From Hydrogenophaga aromaticivorans (GTDB taxonomy: Bacteria; Pseudomonadota; Gammaproteobacteria; Burkholderiales; Burkholderiaceae_C), in assembly GCF_013387465.1 (NCBI RefSeq), contig NZ_VYGV01000006.1, forward strand, positions 1,025,638 to 1,089,637: a stretch of DNA of 64,000 nucleotides. Reading direction: 5' to 3'. Positions within the stretch are counted from its first letter, which is position 1, and every line of letters starts with the position of its first letter. Of the stretch, positions 8,348 through 16,964 are shown piece after piece. Both the position numbers and the translations under genes were made by a program. The notes under the pieces were generated by a model. The model saw only the letters and a program-made list of their open reading frames with translations, had not been told where the DNA came from and searched no databases.

Positions 8348-8564
8348 CAACTGCAAGCATTGGACAGAGAGCGTGTTTCTCGGCAGCAGCGCCAGCGGCT
8401 ACGGCTGCTGGGAAGGCCACTGCCACAACCCGCTGGTGCCAGCGCCGCGCTTTGACGAGCGCCCAAGGCACAACCTCATGTTGGCCTGCCAGCACTTCGA
8501 GGAAGGCGCTCACCCGCACAGCTTGTCAGGCGCTGCTGAGGCGAAGTTGTTGAACACCAATTAG
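8331..8564 (+). CDS. Small cysteine-rich phage protein
   Basis: ATG at 8331 gives 77 residues beginning MAKRCDNCKHWTESVFLG, with further Cys/His in GYGCWEGHCHNP and LACQHFEEG. The pattern CxxC...CxxGxC...C-H is that of small phage proteins of unknown function with a probable zinc or Fe-S site. It is the last plus-strand gene of the element before the convergent integrase. The 36-base gap to the integrase end shows no clear hairpin. Confidence 0.62.
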   Translation: MAKRCDNCKHWTESVFLGSSASGYGCWEGHCHNPLVPAPRFDERPRHNLMLACQHFEEGAHPHSLSGAAEAKLLNTN

Positions 8565-8600
8565 GCGACGACCACCGTCGCATAACACCGGCACAAGCAT

Positions 8601-9758
8601 TTACGCACGACAGAGCCACATAGCCCAAGCCTCCAGCATGGCGCGGCGCTGATCGAGGTAAATCGATCGGTTGTACGCAGCCCTGGTCTTGTCTCCAGGC
8701 ACATGCGCCAACTGGCGCTCGATCACGTCGGGCGGATAGCCTGCCTCGTTCGCCCAGGTGCTGGCCACCGAGCGCAGCCCGTGGCCAGTCATCTGACCTT
8801 TGAATCCCATGCGGTACAGCAGCGCCAGTATCGCGTTCTCGCTGATCGGTCGGTCAGGCCGGTGCTCGGCGGGCAGCACGTAGACGCTTGAGCCAGCGCG
8901 CGGCTTGAGCACTTTCAGCAGATCCAGAGCAGCCTTGGACAGCGGAACCACATGCTCCCGGCGCCGCTTCATCTTGCCGGCAGGGATCAGCCAGGTGTCG
9001 CCGTCGATTTCATCCCAGCGCATGAACCGGAGTTCGTTTGTGCGGACCCACGTCAGGGCCAGCAGGCGCAGCGCCAGGACGGATTGAAGTTCGCCCTCGA
9101 TTGACAGGCGCTCCATGAACGCCGGCACCTCGCGCAATTCCAGCGCGGCGAAGTGCTCCACCTGCTTTTTCCCGAAGGCGCGCTCGGGCTTGATGGATCG
9201 CGGCGGGTTCTCTGTGGCGTGCCCCTGCTCGATGGCCCAATCCCATAGCTGAGCCAGCCACATCCTGACCTTGCGCGCGTAGTCGTGCTTGCCTCGAGCA
9301 TCCAATCGGTTCAAAGTCTCGAGCACATCGGCTCGAGCAATGTCCCGCATGACTCGAGCGCCCAGCATCGGCTGAACGTGCATCTCGAAGGCTCTGCGCT
9401 CGTTCTCAAGGTAGGAGGTGGACAGGTCTTTGCGACCGGACCAGTAGGCGGTGTGGGCCTCGTCCAGCGTGACAGCGTTGCGCTTGGCCTTGCGCGCCGC
9501 GTTCGGGTCCTGCCCTGCCCTGAGTACCGCCTTCGCCTCGTCGCGCTTCTGGCGGGCCTCCTGCAAGCTGACCGCAGGGTATGGGCCTATCACCAGGGTC
9601 TGGGGCTTCCCGTTGATCCTGTAGGCCAGGCGCCACACCTTGGCGCCTTTTGGGGAAACGTAGAGGTGCATGCCCTCGCCGTCGAAATACTTGGCGGCTT
9701 TTTCAGCCGGCTTGATGCCACGGCACTTGGCGTCCGTGAGCTTGTTCGTTGTAGGCAT
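8601..9758 (-). CDS. Tyrosine-type site-specific integrase (P4-like)
   Basis: I chose the ATG at 9758 (385 residues); the longer frame to 9809 adds an unlikely leader. The N-terminal about 90 residues are the arm-binding DUF4102 domain (TDAKCRGIKPAEKAAKYFDG). A core-binding domain follows, then a catalytic domain with R239 (LTWVRTNELRF), H326 and R329 (HGLRS), H352 (LAHVPGD) and nucleophile Y362 (AAYNRS). The full catalytic set is therefore present. It should integrate and, with a directionality factor, excise the element on its left. Its start faces the 3' end of tRNA-Ser 166 bp away, the classic arrangement for integration into a tRNA gene. Confidence 0.93.
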   Translation of the reverse strand: MPTTNKLTDAKCRGIKPAEKAAKYFDGEGMHLYVSPKGAKVWRLAYRINGKPQTLVIGPYPAVSLQEARQKRDEAKAVLRAGQDPNAARKAKRNAVTLDEAHTAYWSGRKDLSTSYLENERRAFEMHVQPMLGARVMRDIARADVLETLNRLDARGKHDYARKVRMWLAQLWDWAIEQGHATENPPRSIKPERAFGKKQVEHFAALELREVPAFMERLSIEGELQSVLALRLLALTWVRTNELRFMRWDEIDGDTWLIPAGKMKRRREHVVPLSKAALDLLKVLKPRAGSSVYVLPAEHRPDRPISENAILALLYRMGFKGQMTGHGLRSVASTWANEAGYPPDVIERQLAHVPGDKTRAAYNRSIYLDQRRAMLEAWAMWLCRA

Positions 9759-9877
9759 CCCGCATCCCTGTGTTTTCGATGCCACCACGGATGCCCACCG
9801 ATGCCACACGGTCTATCGCCGTGAACGTCTGGAAATGTCGGGCTATCCGGGTGGATGTAGCCGCAATCATAGAGGGG

Positions 9878-9917
9878 AAAAAAGAAAAACCCCGCGCTTC
9901 CGATGGGAAACGCGGGG
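9878..9917 (-). terminator. Rho-independent terminator between tRNA-Ser and integrase
   Basis: On the minus strand CCCCGCG (9911-9917) pairs with CGCGGGG (9890-9896) around a 14-base loop, followed by a T-rich run (9878-9889). It lies just downstream of tRNA-Ser and would end its transcript and insulate the integrase. Confidence 0.8.
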
Positions 9918-9923
9918 CAAACT

Positions 9924-9975
9924 TGGCGGAGCGAGAGGGATTCGAACCCTCGATGAGGCTCTACACCCCATACTC
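9924..9975. other. Probable attachment site (att) of the element in the tRNA-Ser 3' half
   Basis: The integrase gene is immediately outside the tRNA 3' end, and the tRNA is intact with CCA. P4-like integrases commonly use the T-arm/acceptor end of tRNA genes as att core. The exact core cannot be delimited because the other junction lies left of the window. The assignment is inferred from position. Confidence 0.55.
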
Positions 9976-10016
9976 CCTTAGCAGGGGAGCACCTTCGGCC
10001 ACTCGGTCATCGCTCC
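9924..10016 (-). tRNA. tRNA-Ser (anticodon GCU)
   Basis: The minus strand reads GGAGCGATGACCGAGTGG at the 5' end and GGTTCGAATCC then CGCTCCGCCA at the 3' end. The 7-base acceptor region pairs GGAGCG with CGCTCC, the anticodon arm is CCCCTGCTAAGGG, and there is a long variable arm, as in class II tRNAs. CCA is encoded. It reads AGC/AGU codons. It lies downstream of lysC on the same strand. Confidence 0.95.
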
Positions 10017-10081
10017 GGAGCCTCATATTATGCCTCAAGTTGCCCCCTCTCCCGAGGGAACCGGGGCTGTGGCTGCCGACT

Positions 10082-11362
10082 TCAGCCGGCGATGCTGTCT
10101 TCGGTGCGGTCCAGATCGAACTCGCGGTGCAGTGCGCGCACGGCCAGCTCCATGTACTTCTCGTCGATCACGACCGAGGTCTTGATTTCCGAGGTCGAGA
10201 TCATCTGGATGTTGATGCCTTCGTCGCTCAGGCACTTGAACATGCGGCTGGCCACGCCGACATGGCTGCGCATGCCGATGCCGACGATGCTGACCTTGCA
10301 GATGCGGGCGTCGCCCACCACGTCGGCCGCGCCGAGCTCGGGCACAACCTTACCCTTGAGCAGGTCCATGGCCTTCTGGAAATCGTTGCGGTGCACCGTG
10401 AAGCTGAAGTCGGTCTTGCCGTCCTTGCTCAGGTTCTGGATGATCACGTCGACCTCGATGTTGGCATCGGCCACCGCACCCAGGATCTGGTACGCGATGC
10501 CGGGCTTGTCGGGCACGCCGAGCACGGAGATCTTGGCTTCGTCGCGGTTGAAGGCAATGCCGGAAACGACGGCTTGTTCCATTTGTTCGTCTTCCTCAAA
10601 AGTGATCAGGGTGCCGGAGGCGGCTTCTTCATTCAGGTCGATGTCCCAGGGCGTGAAGCTCGAAAGCACACGCAGGGGCACCTTGTACTTGCCGGCAAAT
10701 TCCACCGAACGGATCTGCAGCACCTTGCTGCCCATGCTGGCCATTTCCAGCATCTCTTCAAAGCTCACGCGCAGCAGGCGGCGCGCTTCGGGCACCACGC
10801 GCGGGTCGGTCGTGTAGACGCCGTCCACGTCGGTGTAGATCAGGCATTCGGCCGCCTTCAGCGCGGCGGCCACCGCCACGGCCGAGGTGTCGCTGCCACC
10901 ACGGCCGAGCGTGGTGATGTGGCCGTCCGGGTCCACGCCCTGGAAGCCGGTGACGATGACCACCTTGCCGGCGTCCAGGTCGGTGCGCACGCGGGCGTCG
11001 TCGATCGATTCGATGCGCGCCTTGGTGTAGGCGCTGTTGGTCTTGATCGGCACTTGCCAACCGGCGTAGCTCACCGCTTCCATGCCCTCGGCCTGCAGGG
11101 CGATGGCCAGCAAAGCCGAGGAAGCCTGTTCGCCGGTGGCGGCCAGCATGTCGAGTTCGCGGCCGTAGGCGCTGTCGGTCTTGCCCGGGGCCAGCTCTTT
11201 GGCGAGGCCCAGCAGGCGGTTGGTTTCGCCGCTCATGGCGCTGGGCACCACCACCATCTGGTGACCGGCCCTGTGCCATTTGGCGACGCGGCGCGCCACG
11301 TTGCGGATGCGCTCGGTCGACCCCATGGAGGTGCCGCCGTACTTGTGAACAATCAAAGCCAT
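10082..11362 (-). CDS. lysC: Aspartate kinase
   Basis: The 426-residue protein catalyses ATP-dependent phosphorylation of aspartate, the first step towards lysine, threonine, methionine and diaminopimelate. The N-terminal kinase domain shows VHKYGGTSMGS at residues 5-15 and TLGRGGSDTSAVA near residue 170. The C-terminal third carries tandem ACT regulatory domains (VLGVPDKPGIAYQILG and VSIVGIGMRSHVGVASRMF), where lysine or threonine feedback is expected. The length is normal for a stand-alone class II aspartokinase. tilS and accA lie upstream on the same strand and tRNA-Ser lies downstream. Confidence 0.96.
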   Translation of the reverse strand: MALIVHKYGGTSMGSTERIRNVARRVAKWHRAGHQMVVVPSAMSGETNRLLGLAKELAPGKTDSAYGRELDMLAATGEQASSALLAIALQAEGMEAVSYAGWQVPIKTNSAYTKARIESIDDARVRTDLDAGKVVIVTGFQGVDPDGHITTLGRGGSDTSAVAVAAALKAAECLIYTDVDGVYTTDPRVVPEARRLLRVSFEEMLEMASMGSKVLQIRSVEFAGKYKVPLRVLSSFTPWDIDLNEEAASGTLITFEEDEQMEQAVVSGIAFNRDEAKISVLGVPDKPGIAYQILGAVADANIEVDVIIQNLSKDGKTDFSFTVHRNDFQKAMDLLKGKVVPELGAADVVGDARICKVSIVGIGMRSHVGVASRMFKCLSDEGINIQMISTSEIKTSVVIDEKYMELAVRALHREFDLDRTEDSIAG

Positions 11363-11464
11363 CGGGTTGGATTGGGTTGGAAAGATCGTTGAAACAGGAG
11401 CCGCGGTGCCGGGGCGCTGCGGTGATCCTGCGGGGCGCGAAACGCGCTGGACAAAGCCTTGGAA

Positions 11465-12475
11465 TTATATCGGCGAGGTGCCGGTCAGGCGGGCAAAGGC
11501 CAGACGCCCACCTTCGCGCGTCACGAAACCGCTGGCCACCTTGATGCGGATGCGGTGGCCCCGCGTTCGGCAATCGGCGATCTGGTCCAGCAGCTCGTCC
11601 AGCTGGGCGGCGCTGGCGGCCACGCCCGCACTGCAGCGCAGCCAGTGACGCAGCGCATTGGCCTGGCGCTCGCGGCTCAGTAACTGCAGACCCTGGATGG
11701 CGGGCGGCATGCCGGTCTGCGCCAGATCGATCAGGGCCAGATCATCGAGCAACACCTGCGCCTGTGCCGCGTGACCCGCACTGCGCGCCAGCAGGGGGCG
11801 AAAGCCGGGAAAACAGGTCTCCCAGGCCGGCATCAGGATCGCCCGGATGCGGTTGCGGGTGTAGCGCAGGTCGGTGTTGGTCGGATCGTCCACAAAGGCA
11901 TGCCCTGCCGTCTCCAGCCAATCGCGCAGGGCCCGGGATGGCAAGCCCAGCAAGGGACGGCCAAACACCACGCCGTGCCGCTGAAACCGGTCCGGCATGG
12001 CCGCCAGACCGGGCAGTCCCGCGCCCCGGCTGAGCGCGAGCAGCAGGGTCTCGGCCTGGTCGTCGGCATGCTGCCCGAGCAGCACCGCGGATGCGCCCGC
12101 CTGTTGGGCCATGTCGGCAAGCGTCGTGTAGCGCACGTCCCGCGCAGCGTCTTCGGGGCTCTGACGCGGGGCATGTGCCGCCTGCACCCGGCGCACCTGC
12201 AGCCCGATGCCATGGAGCTCGCAAAAACTGACGGCAAGTGCTTCAAAGCCGTCGGCCGCCGCCTGCAGCCCGTGGTGCACATGCAGGGCCTGCACCCTGC
12301 CCGGCCAGCGCTGTTGTGCCGCCAGCAGCAGGGCTGTGGAGTCTGCGCCAGCGCTGTAGGCCACCGCCACCGTTGTGGGTGATGCGCTGGCATCCGCGCT
12401 CGCGGGCAGCCAGCGCGCACACCACGCCGCCAACGCCTGCTCGCAGGGGTTGGCGGGTCCGGATGGCACGCTCAC
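11465..12475 (-). CDS. tilS: tRNA(Ile)-lysidine synthase
   Basis: At 336 residues it is a TilS-type N-type ATP pyrophosphatase, which converts the wobble cytidine of tRNA-Ile(CAU) to lysidine. The PP-loop appears as SAGADSTALLLAAQ near residue 37, so the usual second Gly of SGGxDS is Ala. LHVHHGLQ, LLGQHADDQAETLLLALSRG and YTRNRIR further support the family. The C-terminal domain is short compared with enterobacterial TilS. It begins 1 base after accA ends, so the two are co-transcribed. Confidence 0.9.
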   Translation of the reverse strand: MSVPSGPANPCEQALAAWCARWLPASADASASPTTVAVAYSAGADSTALLLAAQQRWPGRVQALHVHHGLQAAADGFEALAVSFCELHGIGLQVRRVQAAHAPRQSPEDAARDVRYTTLADMAQQAGASAVLLGQHADDQAETLLLALSRGAGLPGLAAMPDRFQRHGVVFGRPLLGLPSRALRDWLETAGHAFVDDPTNTDLRYTRNRIRAILMPAWETCFPGFRPLLARSAGHAAQAQVLLDDLALIDLAQTGMPPAIQGLQLLSRERQANALRHWLRCSAGVAASAAQLDELLDQIADCRTRGHRIRIKVASGFVTREGGRLAFARLTGTSPI

Positions 12476-12476
12476 C

Positions 12477-13466
12477 TCAGCGCTTGTCCGACTTGCTCTC
12501 GGCCTTGGTGTCGGTGTAACGCCCGTAGCTGTTGAGGCGTGCGTAACGGCGGTCCACCAGTTCCTTGACCTTGAGGTCGGCCACCTGGCGCCAGGCGTCG
12601 GTCAGCGCGCGTTTGAGGAAGGCGGCCATCTGCTTGTGGTCGCGGTGCGCGCCACCCACCGGCTCGTTGACGATCTTGTCCACCAGGCCGAGCGCCTTGA
12701 GGCGGTGCGCGGTGATGCCCAGCGCATCGGCCGCATCGCTGGCGCGGTCGCTGGTCTTCCAGAGGATGGAGGCACAGCCTTCGGGGCTGATCACCGAGTA
12801 CACCGAATACTGCAGCATCAGCACCTGATCGGCCACCGAGATGGCCAGGGCGCCGCCCGAGCCACCTTCACCAATGATGGTGGAGATGATCGGCACTTCC
12901 AGTTGCGCCATCTCGAAGATGTTGCGGCCAATGGCTTCGGACTGGCCACGCTCCTCGGCATCGATGCCGGGGTAGGCACCGGGCGTGTCCACGAAGGTGA
13001 ACACCGGCAGCTTGAACTTCTCGGCCACCTTCATCAGGCGCAGCGCCTTGCGGTAGCCCTCGGGTTTGGTCATGCCGAAGTTGCGCAGGCCGCGCTCCTT
13101 GGTGTCGCGCCCTTTCTGGTGACCCAGCACCATGCAGGGCTGACCATTGAAGCGGGCCAGGCCACCGACGATGCTCAGGTCGTCCGAGAAGTGACGGTCA
13201 CCGTGCAGTTCCTGGAAGTGCGTGAAGATCTCTCGCAGGTAGTCCAGCGTGTAAGGGCGATCCTGATGCCGCGCGATCTTGGTGATCTGCCAGGGCGTGA
13301 GGTGGCTGTAGATGTCTTTGGTGAGTTGCAGGCTCTTGCCCGACAGCTGCTCGATCTCGGCGGAGATGTCGACCGCCGATTCGGTCTGGACATAACGCAG
13401 TTCTTCGATTTTGGATTCGAGATCGGCAATCGGTTGCTCGAAATCGAGAAAGTTCTTCTTGGCCAA
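12477..13466 (-). CDS. accA: Acetyl-CoA carboxylase carboxyltransferase, alpha subunit
   Basis: This subunit, with AccD, transfers CO2 from biotin to acetyl-CoA to make malonyl-CoA. The protein starts [20 protein letters not shown], and [40 protein letters not shown] and [11 protein letters not shown] are hallmark segments. I chose a TTG start at 13466 (329 residues) because CAGGAG lies 9 bases upstream and family members begin at this point. The ATG at 13511 would add 15 atypical residues without a ribosome site. It is followed at once by tilS. Confidence 0.95.
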   Translation of the reverse strand: MAKKNFLDFEQPIADLESKIEELRYVQTESAVDISAEIEQLSGKSLQLTKDIYSHLTPWQITKIARHQDRPYTLDYLREIFTHFQELHGDRHFSDDLSIVGGLARFNGQPCMVLGHQKGRDTKERGLRNFGMTKPEGYRKALRLMKVAEKFKLPVFTFVDTPGAYPGIDAEERGQSEAIGRNIFEMAQLEVPIISTIIGEGGSGGALAISVADQVLMLQYSVYSVISPEGCASILWKTSDRASDAADALGITAHRLKALGLVDKIVNEPVGGAHRDHKQMAAFLKRALTDAWRQVADLKVKELVDRRYARLNSYGRYTDTKAESKSDKR

Positions 13467-13575
13467 GGTGTGACTCCTGTGGTCTTGTATCGACCCGTCC
13501 GCGGTCCGCATGCAAGCGGTTCGCGGTTCCGTGTCCTGAAAAATCAGGACGGTGTTTCAACGACGTCTTTTGGTA

Positions 13576-14226
13576 TCAATAGGCCACAGGGGCCGGGTCC
13601 AGCGAGCGCCAAATATACCAAGTCGCCACACTGCAGAACGGCGCCCAGGTGGCGGCCACCTCGCGTATCTCGCTGCGACTCACCGGCTCACCCGAAAAAT
13701 AGCAGCGGCTGATGCCGTTCTGCAGGCCCACATCGTCCAGCGGCAGCACGTTGGGCCGCATCAGGTGGAAGATCAGGAACATCTCGGCGGTCCAGCGGCC
13801 GATGCCGCGGATCGCCACCAGCTCGGCGATGATGGCCTCATCGTCCATGTCGGCCCAGGCATTCACATGCACCTGGTCGTTGGCAAAGTGCAGGGCCAGG
13901 TCCACCAGGTACTCGACCTTGCGGGCCGACAGGCCGGCCGCTCGCATGTCGTCCACCTTGAGCTTGAGCACCTGGGCGGGCAACATCTTCTTGGGCAACA
14001 CGGCAAAACGGTCCCAGACCGATTGCGCCGCTTTCACGGAGATCTGCTGGCCGACGATGCTGCGCGCCAGTGTGACGAAAGCATCCCCCCGCGACTGCAG
14101 GCTCACACCGGCATGTTGCGGAATGAGTTTTTTCATCACCCGGTCGCGCTTCATGAGGTGGCGGCAGGCCTCCTGCCAGTACAACGGTGCGTCGGGTCCC
14201 ACATCGGGCAACACAGACGACGCCAT
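13576..14226 (-). CDS. DNA-3-methyladenine glycosylase II-like (AlkA family)
   Basis: The 216-residue HhH-GPD DNA glycosylase contains SIVGQQISVKAA at about residue 56, the helix-hairpin-helix AIRGIGRWTAEMF at residues 138-150 and the catalytic Asp in LPLDDVGLQ (D165). It should excise alkylated purines. It is shorter than E. coli AlkA and lacks its N-terminal domain, as in many bacterial 3-methyladenine glycosylases. Its ATG overlaps the cysS stop by one base, indicating one transcript. Confidence 0.88.
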   Translation of the reverse strand: MASSVLPDVGPDAPLYWQEACRHLMKRDRVMKKLIPQHAGVSLQSRGDAFVTLARSIVGQQISVKAAQSVWDRFAVLPKKMLPAQVLKLKVDDMRAAGLSARKVEYLVDLALHFANDQVHVNAWADMDDEAIIAELVAIRGIGRWTAEMFLIFHLMRPNVLPLDDVGLQNGISRCYFSGEPVSRSEIREVAATWAPFCSVATWYIWRSLDPAPVAY

Positions 14227-15614
14227 CAGCTGCGCTCCCAGGTGGTGCCCGTGGCACTGTCCTTCAGCACAACGCCCTGCGCCAGCAGGTCCTGGCGTAT
14301 GCGGTCGGCTTCGGTGAAATTTTTTGCCGCCTTGGCGGCGGCACGGTCCGCGATCAGCGCCTGGATCGTCGCCTCGTCCAGCCCACCTGCAGCCGCACCA
14401 CCGCCCTGCAAATAAGCCGCCGGATCGACCTGCAGCAGCCCCAGCGTGCCGCCCAGGGCGCGCAGCAGCCCGGCCAGCGCCGCGTCCTTGCTGCGGTTGA
14501 CTTCGCTCGCCAGATCAAACAACACGGCCACCGCTTCGGGCGTGCCAAAGTCCTCGTCCATCGCAGCGCGGAAGCGCTGGGCAAACGGATGCGACCAATC
14601 GATGGTGGCCACCGGTTCGGCTGACACCAGCGACAAGGCGGTGTACAGGCGCTTGAGGGCGGAACGGGCATCGTCCAGATGCGCGTCGCTGTAGTTGAGC
14701 GGGCTGCGGTAGTGGGTGCGGACGATGAAGAAACGCACCGTCTCGGCGTCGTACTTGGCCAGTACCTCACGGATGGTGAAAAAGTTGCCCAGGCTCTTGG
14801 ACATTTTTTCGTTGTCCACCCGCACAAAACCGTTGTGCATCCAGAAACGCGCCAGCGGTTTCCCGCTCGCCCCCTCGGACTGGGCAATCTCGTTTTCGTG
14901 GTGCGGAAACTGCAGGTCGGCCCCGCCGCCATGGATGTCAAAGGACTCACCCAACAGTGCGCAACTCATGGCCGAACACTCGATGTGCCAACCCGGACGC
15001 CCCTGACCATAGGGTCCATCCCATCGGGCCTCGTCCGGCTCACCGGGTTTCGCGGCTTTCCAGAGCACAAAATCCAGTGGATCGTTCTTGTCACTGGCCA
15101 CCGCCACCCGCTCACCGGCGCGCAGGTCGTCCAGCGACTTGCCCGACAACTTGCCGTACCCGGGAAACCGGCGTACCGCGAAGTTCACGTCACCATCCTG
15201 AGCGCGGTAGGCCAAGCCTTTCGCTTCGAGCTGACCGATCAACGTCAGCATCTGGGGCACATAGGCTGTGGCACGCGGCTCGAAACTGGGTGCCTCGATA
15301 CCCAGCGCAGCGATGTCCTGGTGCATGGCAACGGTCATCTCGTCTGTCAGGTCCTTGAGCGTGACGCCCCGTTCCACAGCACGTTTGATGATCTTGTCGT
15401 CGATGTCCGTGATGTTGCGGACGTAGGTCACGCGGTAGCCACTCACCTTGAGCCAGCGCTGCACCACATCGAAGGCCATCATCATCCGGGCGTGCCCGAT
15501 GTGGCACAGGTCGTAGATGGTCATGCCGCAGACATACATGCGCACATGGCCGGGTTCCAATGGCTCGAACGGCTCCGGACGGCGGGACAGGGTATTGAAA
15601 ATGCTCAGGGTCAT
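14226..15614 (-). CDS. cysS: Cysteinyl-tRNA synthetase
   Basis: The protein has 462 residues from ATG 15614, starting [20 protein letters not shown]. It charges tRNA-Cys. Class I signatures are present: CHIGHA (HIGH) at 37-42 and KMSKSLGN near residue 270. Zinc ligands are expected at C29 ([10 protein letters not shown]), in the HIECSAM segment and in [12 protein letters not shown]. Length and motif spacing are normal. An upstream in-frame extension to 15749 encodes a low-complexity leader and is rejected. The next gene downstream (glycosylase) overlaps by one base. Confidence 0.96.
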   Translation of the reverse strand: MTLSIFNTLSRRPEPFEPLEPGHVRMYVCGMTIYDLCHIGHARMMMAFDVVQRWLKVSGYRVTYVRNITDIDDKIIKRAVERGVTLKDLTDEMTVAMHQDIAALGIEAPSFEPRATAYVPQMLTLIGQLEAKGLAYRAQDGDVNFAVRRFPGYGKLSGKSLDDLRAGERVAVASDKNDPLDFVLWKAAKPGEPDEARWDGPYGQGRPGWHIECSAMSCALLGESFDIHGGGADLQFPHHENEIAQSEGASGKPLARFWMHNGFVRVDNEKMSKSLGNFFTIREVLAKYDAETVRFFIVRTHYRSPLNYSDAHLDDARSALKRLYTALSLVSAEPVATIDWSHPFAQRFRAAMDEDFGTPEAVAVLFDLASEVNRSKDAALAGLLRALGGTLGLLQVDPAAYLQGGGAAAGGLDEATIQALIADRAAAKAAKNFTEADRIRQDLLAQGVVLKDSATGTTWERS

Positions 15615-15911
15615 GGAAACAAAAATCGGGCAGCGTGCGCAAGCAAAGGGGGCAAAGGCCGAACACAGCGCCTTCCGTCGGCACCTGCCAGCAGGCGCGG
15701 AGCGGCACACAAGATCGGGAGCAGTGGGTGCGAGCGGGCCGAATGTCACACCCGACCGGCGTCAGGAAGCCATTGGACTTACACCCTCAGATACAATCTG
15801 CCAGTATAGCCAGCTTGGTCTTGAGCGAGCACACACAGACAGGCGCTATATTCATGTTTTCAGGCCCGCTCGCGGTCTTCGATCTGCCCGCATTCGCTCT
15901 TCTGAGGTCCC
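15615..15911. other. Divergent intergenic region between cysS and the TPR gene
   Basis: These 297 bases hold no convincing gene. A TATACT hexamer on the minus strand (15802-15807) and TACAAT on the plus strand (15792-15797) are possible -10 elements for the two diverging operons. Neither has a good -35 at standard spacing, so they are only candidates. Confidence 0.4.
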
Positions 15912-16964
15912 ATGCATCACCCCGTCAAAACTTCGTCCATGCTGTCCGATTCAAGTCGCGGCAGCACCTCCACCCTGGTCACCTCCCGACTGCGCCTGCT
16001 GGCGCTCTCGGTGGCTGTTTCGGCCGCGCTGGGGGCTACTGTGGTCATGGCCCAGACCGACGATTACGCCGAGGTGAACCGCCTCATGCGGGCCGGGCAA
16101 CTCAGCGAAGCTTTGAGCAAGGTGGACCAGTACCTCGCCAGCAAGCCTCGCGATCCCCAGATGCGCTTTCTCAAAGGCGTGATCCAGACTGAAGGCGGCA
16201 AACACAGCGATGCCATTGCCACCTTTTCCAAGCTGACCGAAGAATTCCCCGAGCTGCCCGAGCCCTACAACAACCTGGCCGTTCTTTACGCCGGACAAAG
16301 CCAGTTCGACAAGGCACGCGCAGCGCTCGAAATGGCCATCCGCACCAACCCCAGTTACGCCACAGCCCATGAGAACCTGGGTGACGTGTACGCCAAGCTG
16401 GCCAGCCAGTCGTACAGCAAGGCACTGCAGCTGGATGCCGGCAACACCGCCGTGGCCCCCAAGCTCAGCCTGATCCGCACCCTGTTCAGCGCCGACGCCA
16501 AAGGCGGTGCCCGCACGGGCACGGCGCCAGCTCCGGCGGCAGCGGCGCCCGTTGCCACCGCACCCGTGGCGGTGGCCAAGCCCGCAGTCCCGGCACCGAC
16601 GCCCGCTCCAGCCGCTTCGGGCAACGCCGAAGCCGCTGTGGAAGCCGCCGTGTCCTCCTGGGCCAAGGCCTGGTCCAGCAAGAACATGCAAGGCTACCTG
16701 GGCGCCTACGCCGGCAACTTCACGCCTCCCGGCGGCCAGGCCCGCGGTGCGTGGGAAGCGGACCGCAAGGCCCGCATCCTGCCGCGTTCGCGCATCGGCG
16801 TGGACATCAGCGACCTGTCGGTAACGGTTGATGGCGATCGCGCATCGGCCAGTTTCAAGCAGGACTACAGCTCCGACACGCTCAATGTCACCAGCCGCAA
16901 GAAACTTGATTTCGTCAAGAGTGGCAGCCGCTGGTTGATCGTGCGCGAATCCACGGGTTCCTGA
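15912..16964 (+). CDS. Secreted TPR protein with C-terminal SnoaL/NTF2-like domain
   Basis: The protein has 350 residues. A hydrophobic segment at about residues 27-48 (LRLLALSVAVSAALGATVVMAQ) looks like a signal peptide with a long leader. TPR repeats follow from about 50 to 190 (AGQLSEALSKVDQYLASKP, PELPEPYNNLAVLYA, PSYATAHENLGDVYAKL). An Ala/Pro linker lies at about 200-240, and a C-terminal domain (VSSWAKAWSSKNMQGYLGAY) resembles SnoaL-like/NTF2 folds. It probably scaffolds periplasmic complexes. The next gene, an L,D-transpeptidase, starts on its stop codon (TGATG), suggesting joint work on the envelope. Confidence 0.78.
   Translation: MHHPVKTSSMLSDSSRGSTSTLVTSRLRLLALSVAVSAALGATVVMAQTDDYAEVNRLMRAGQLSEALSKVDQYLASKPRDPQMRFLKGVIQTEGGKHSDAIATFSKLTEEFPELPEPYNNLAVLYAGQSQFDKARAALEMAIRTNPSYATAHENLGDVYAKLASQSYSKALQLDAGNTAVAPKLSLIRTLFSADAKGGARTGTAPAPAAAAPVATAPVAVAKPAVPAPTPAPAASGNAEAAVEAAVSSWAKAWSSKNMQGYLGAYAGNFTPPGGQARGAWEADRKARILPRSRIGVDISDLSVTVDGDRASASFKQDYSSDTLNVTSRKKLDFVKSGSRWLIVRESTGS

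Noticed and set aside
9670-9981. Plus-strand frame ending GGARGIRTLDEALHPILP
   Set aside because: It is the antisense of tRNA-Ser and the integrase start; this peptide is a well-known artefact of tRNA-Ser regions.
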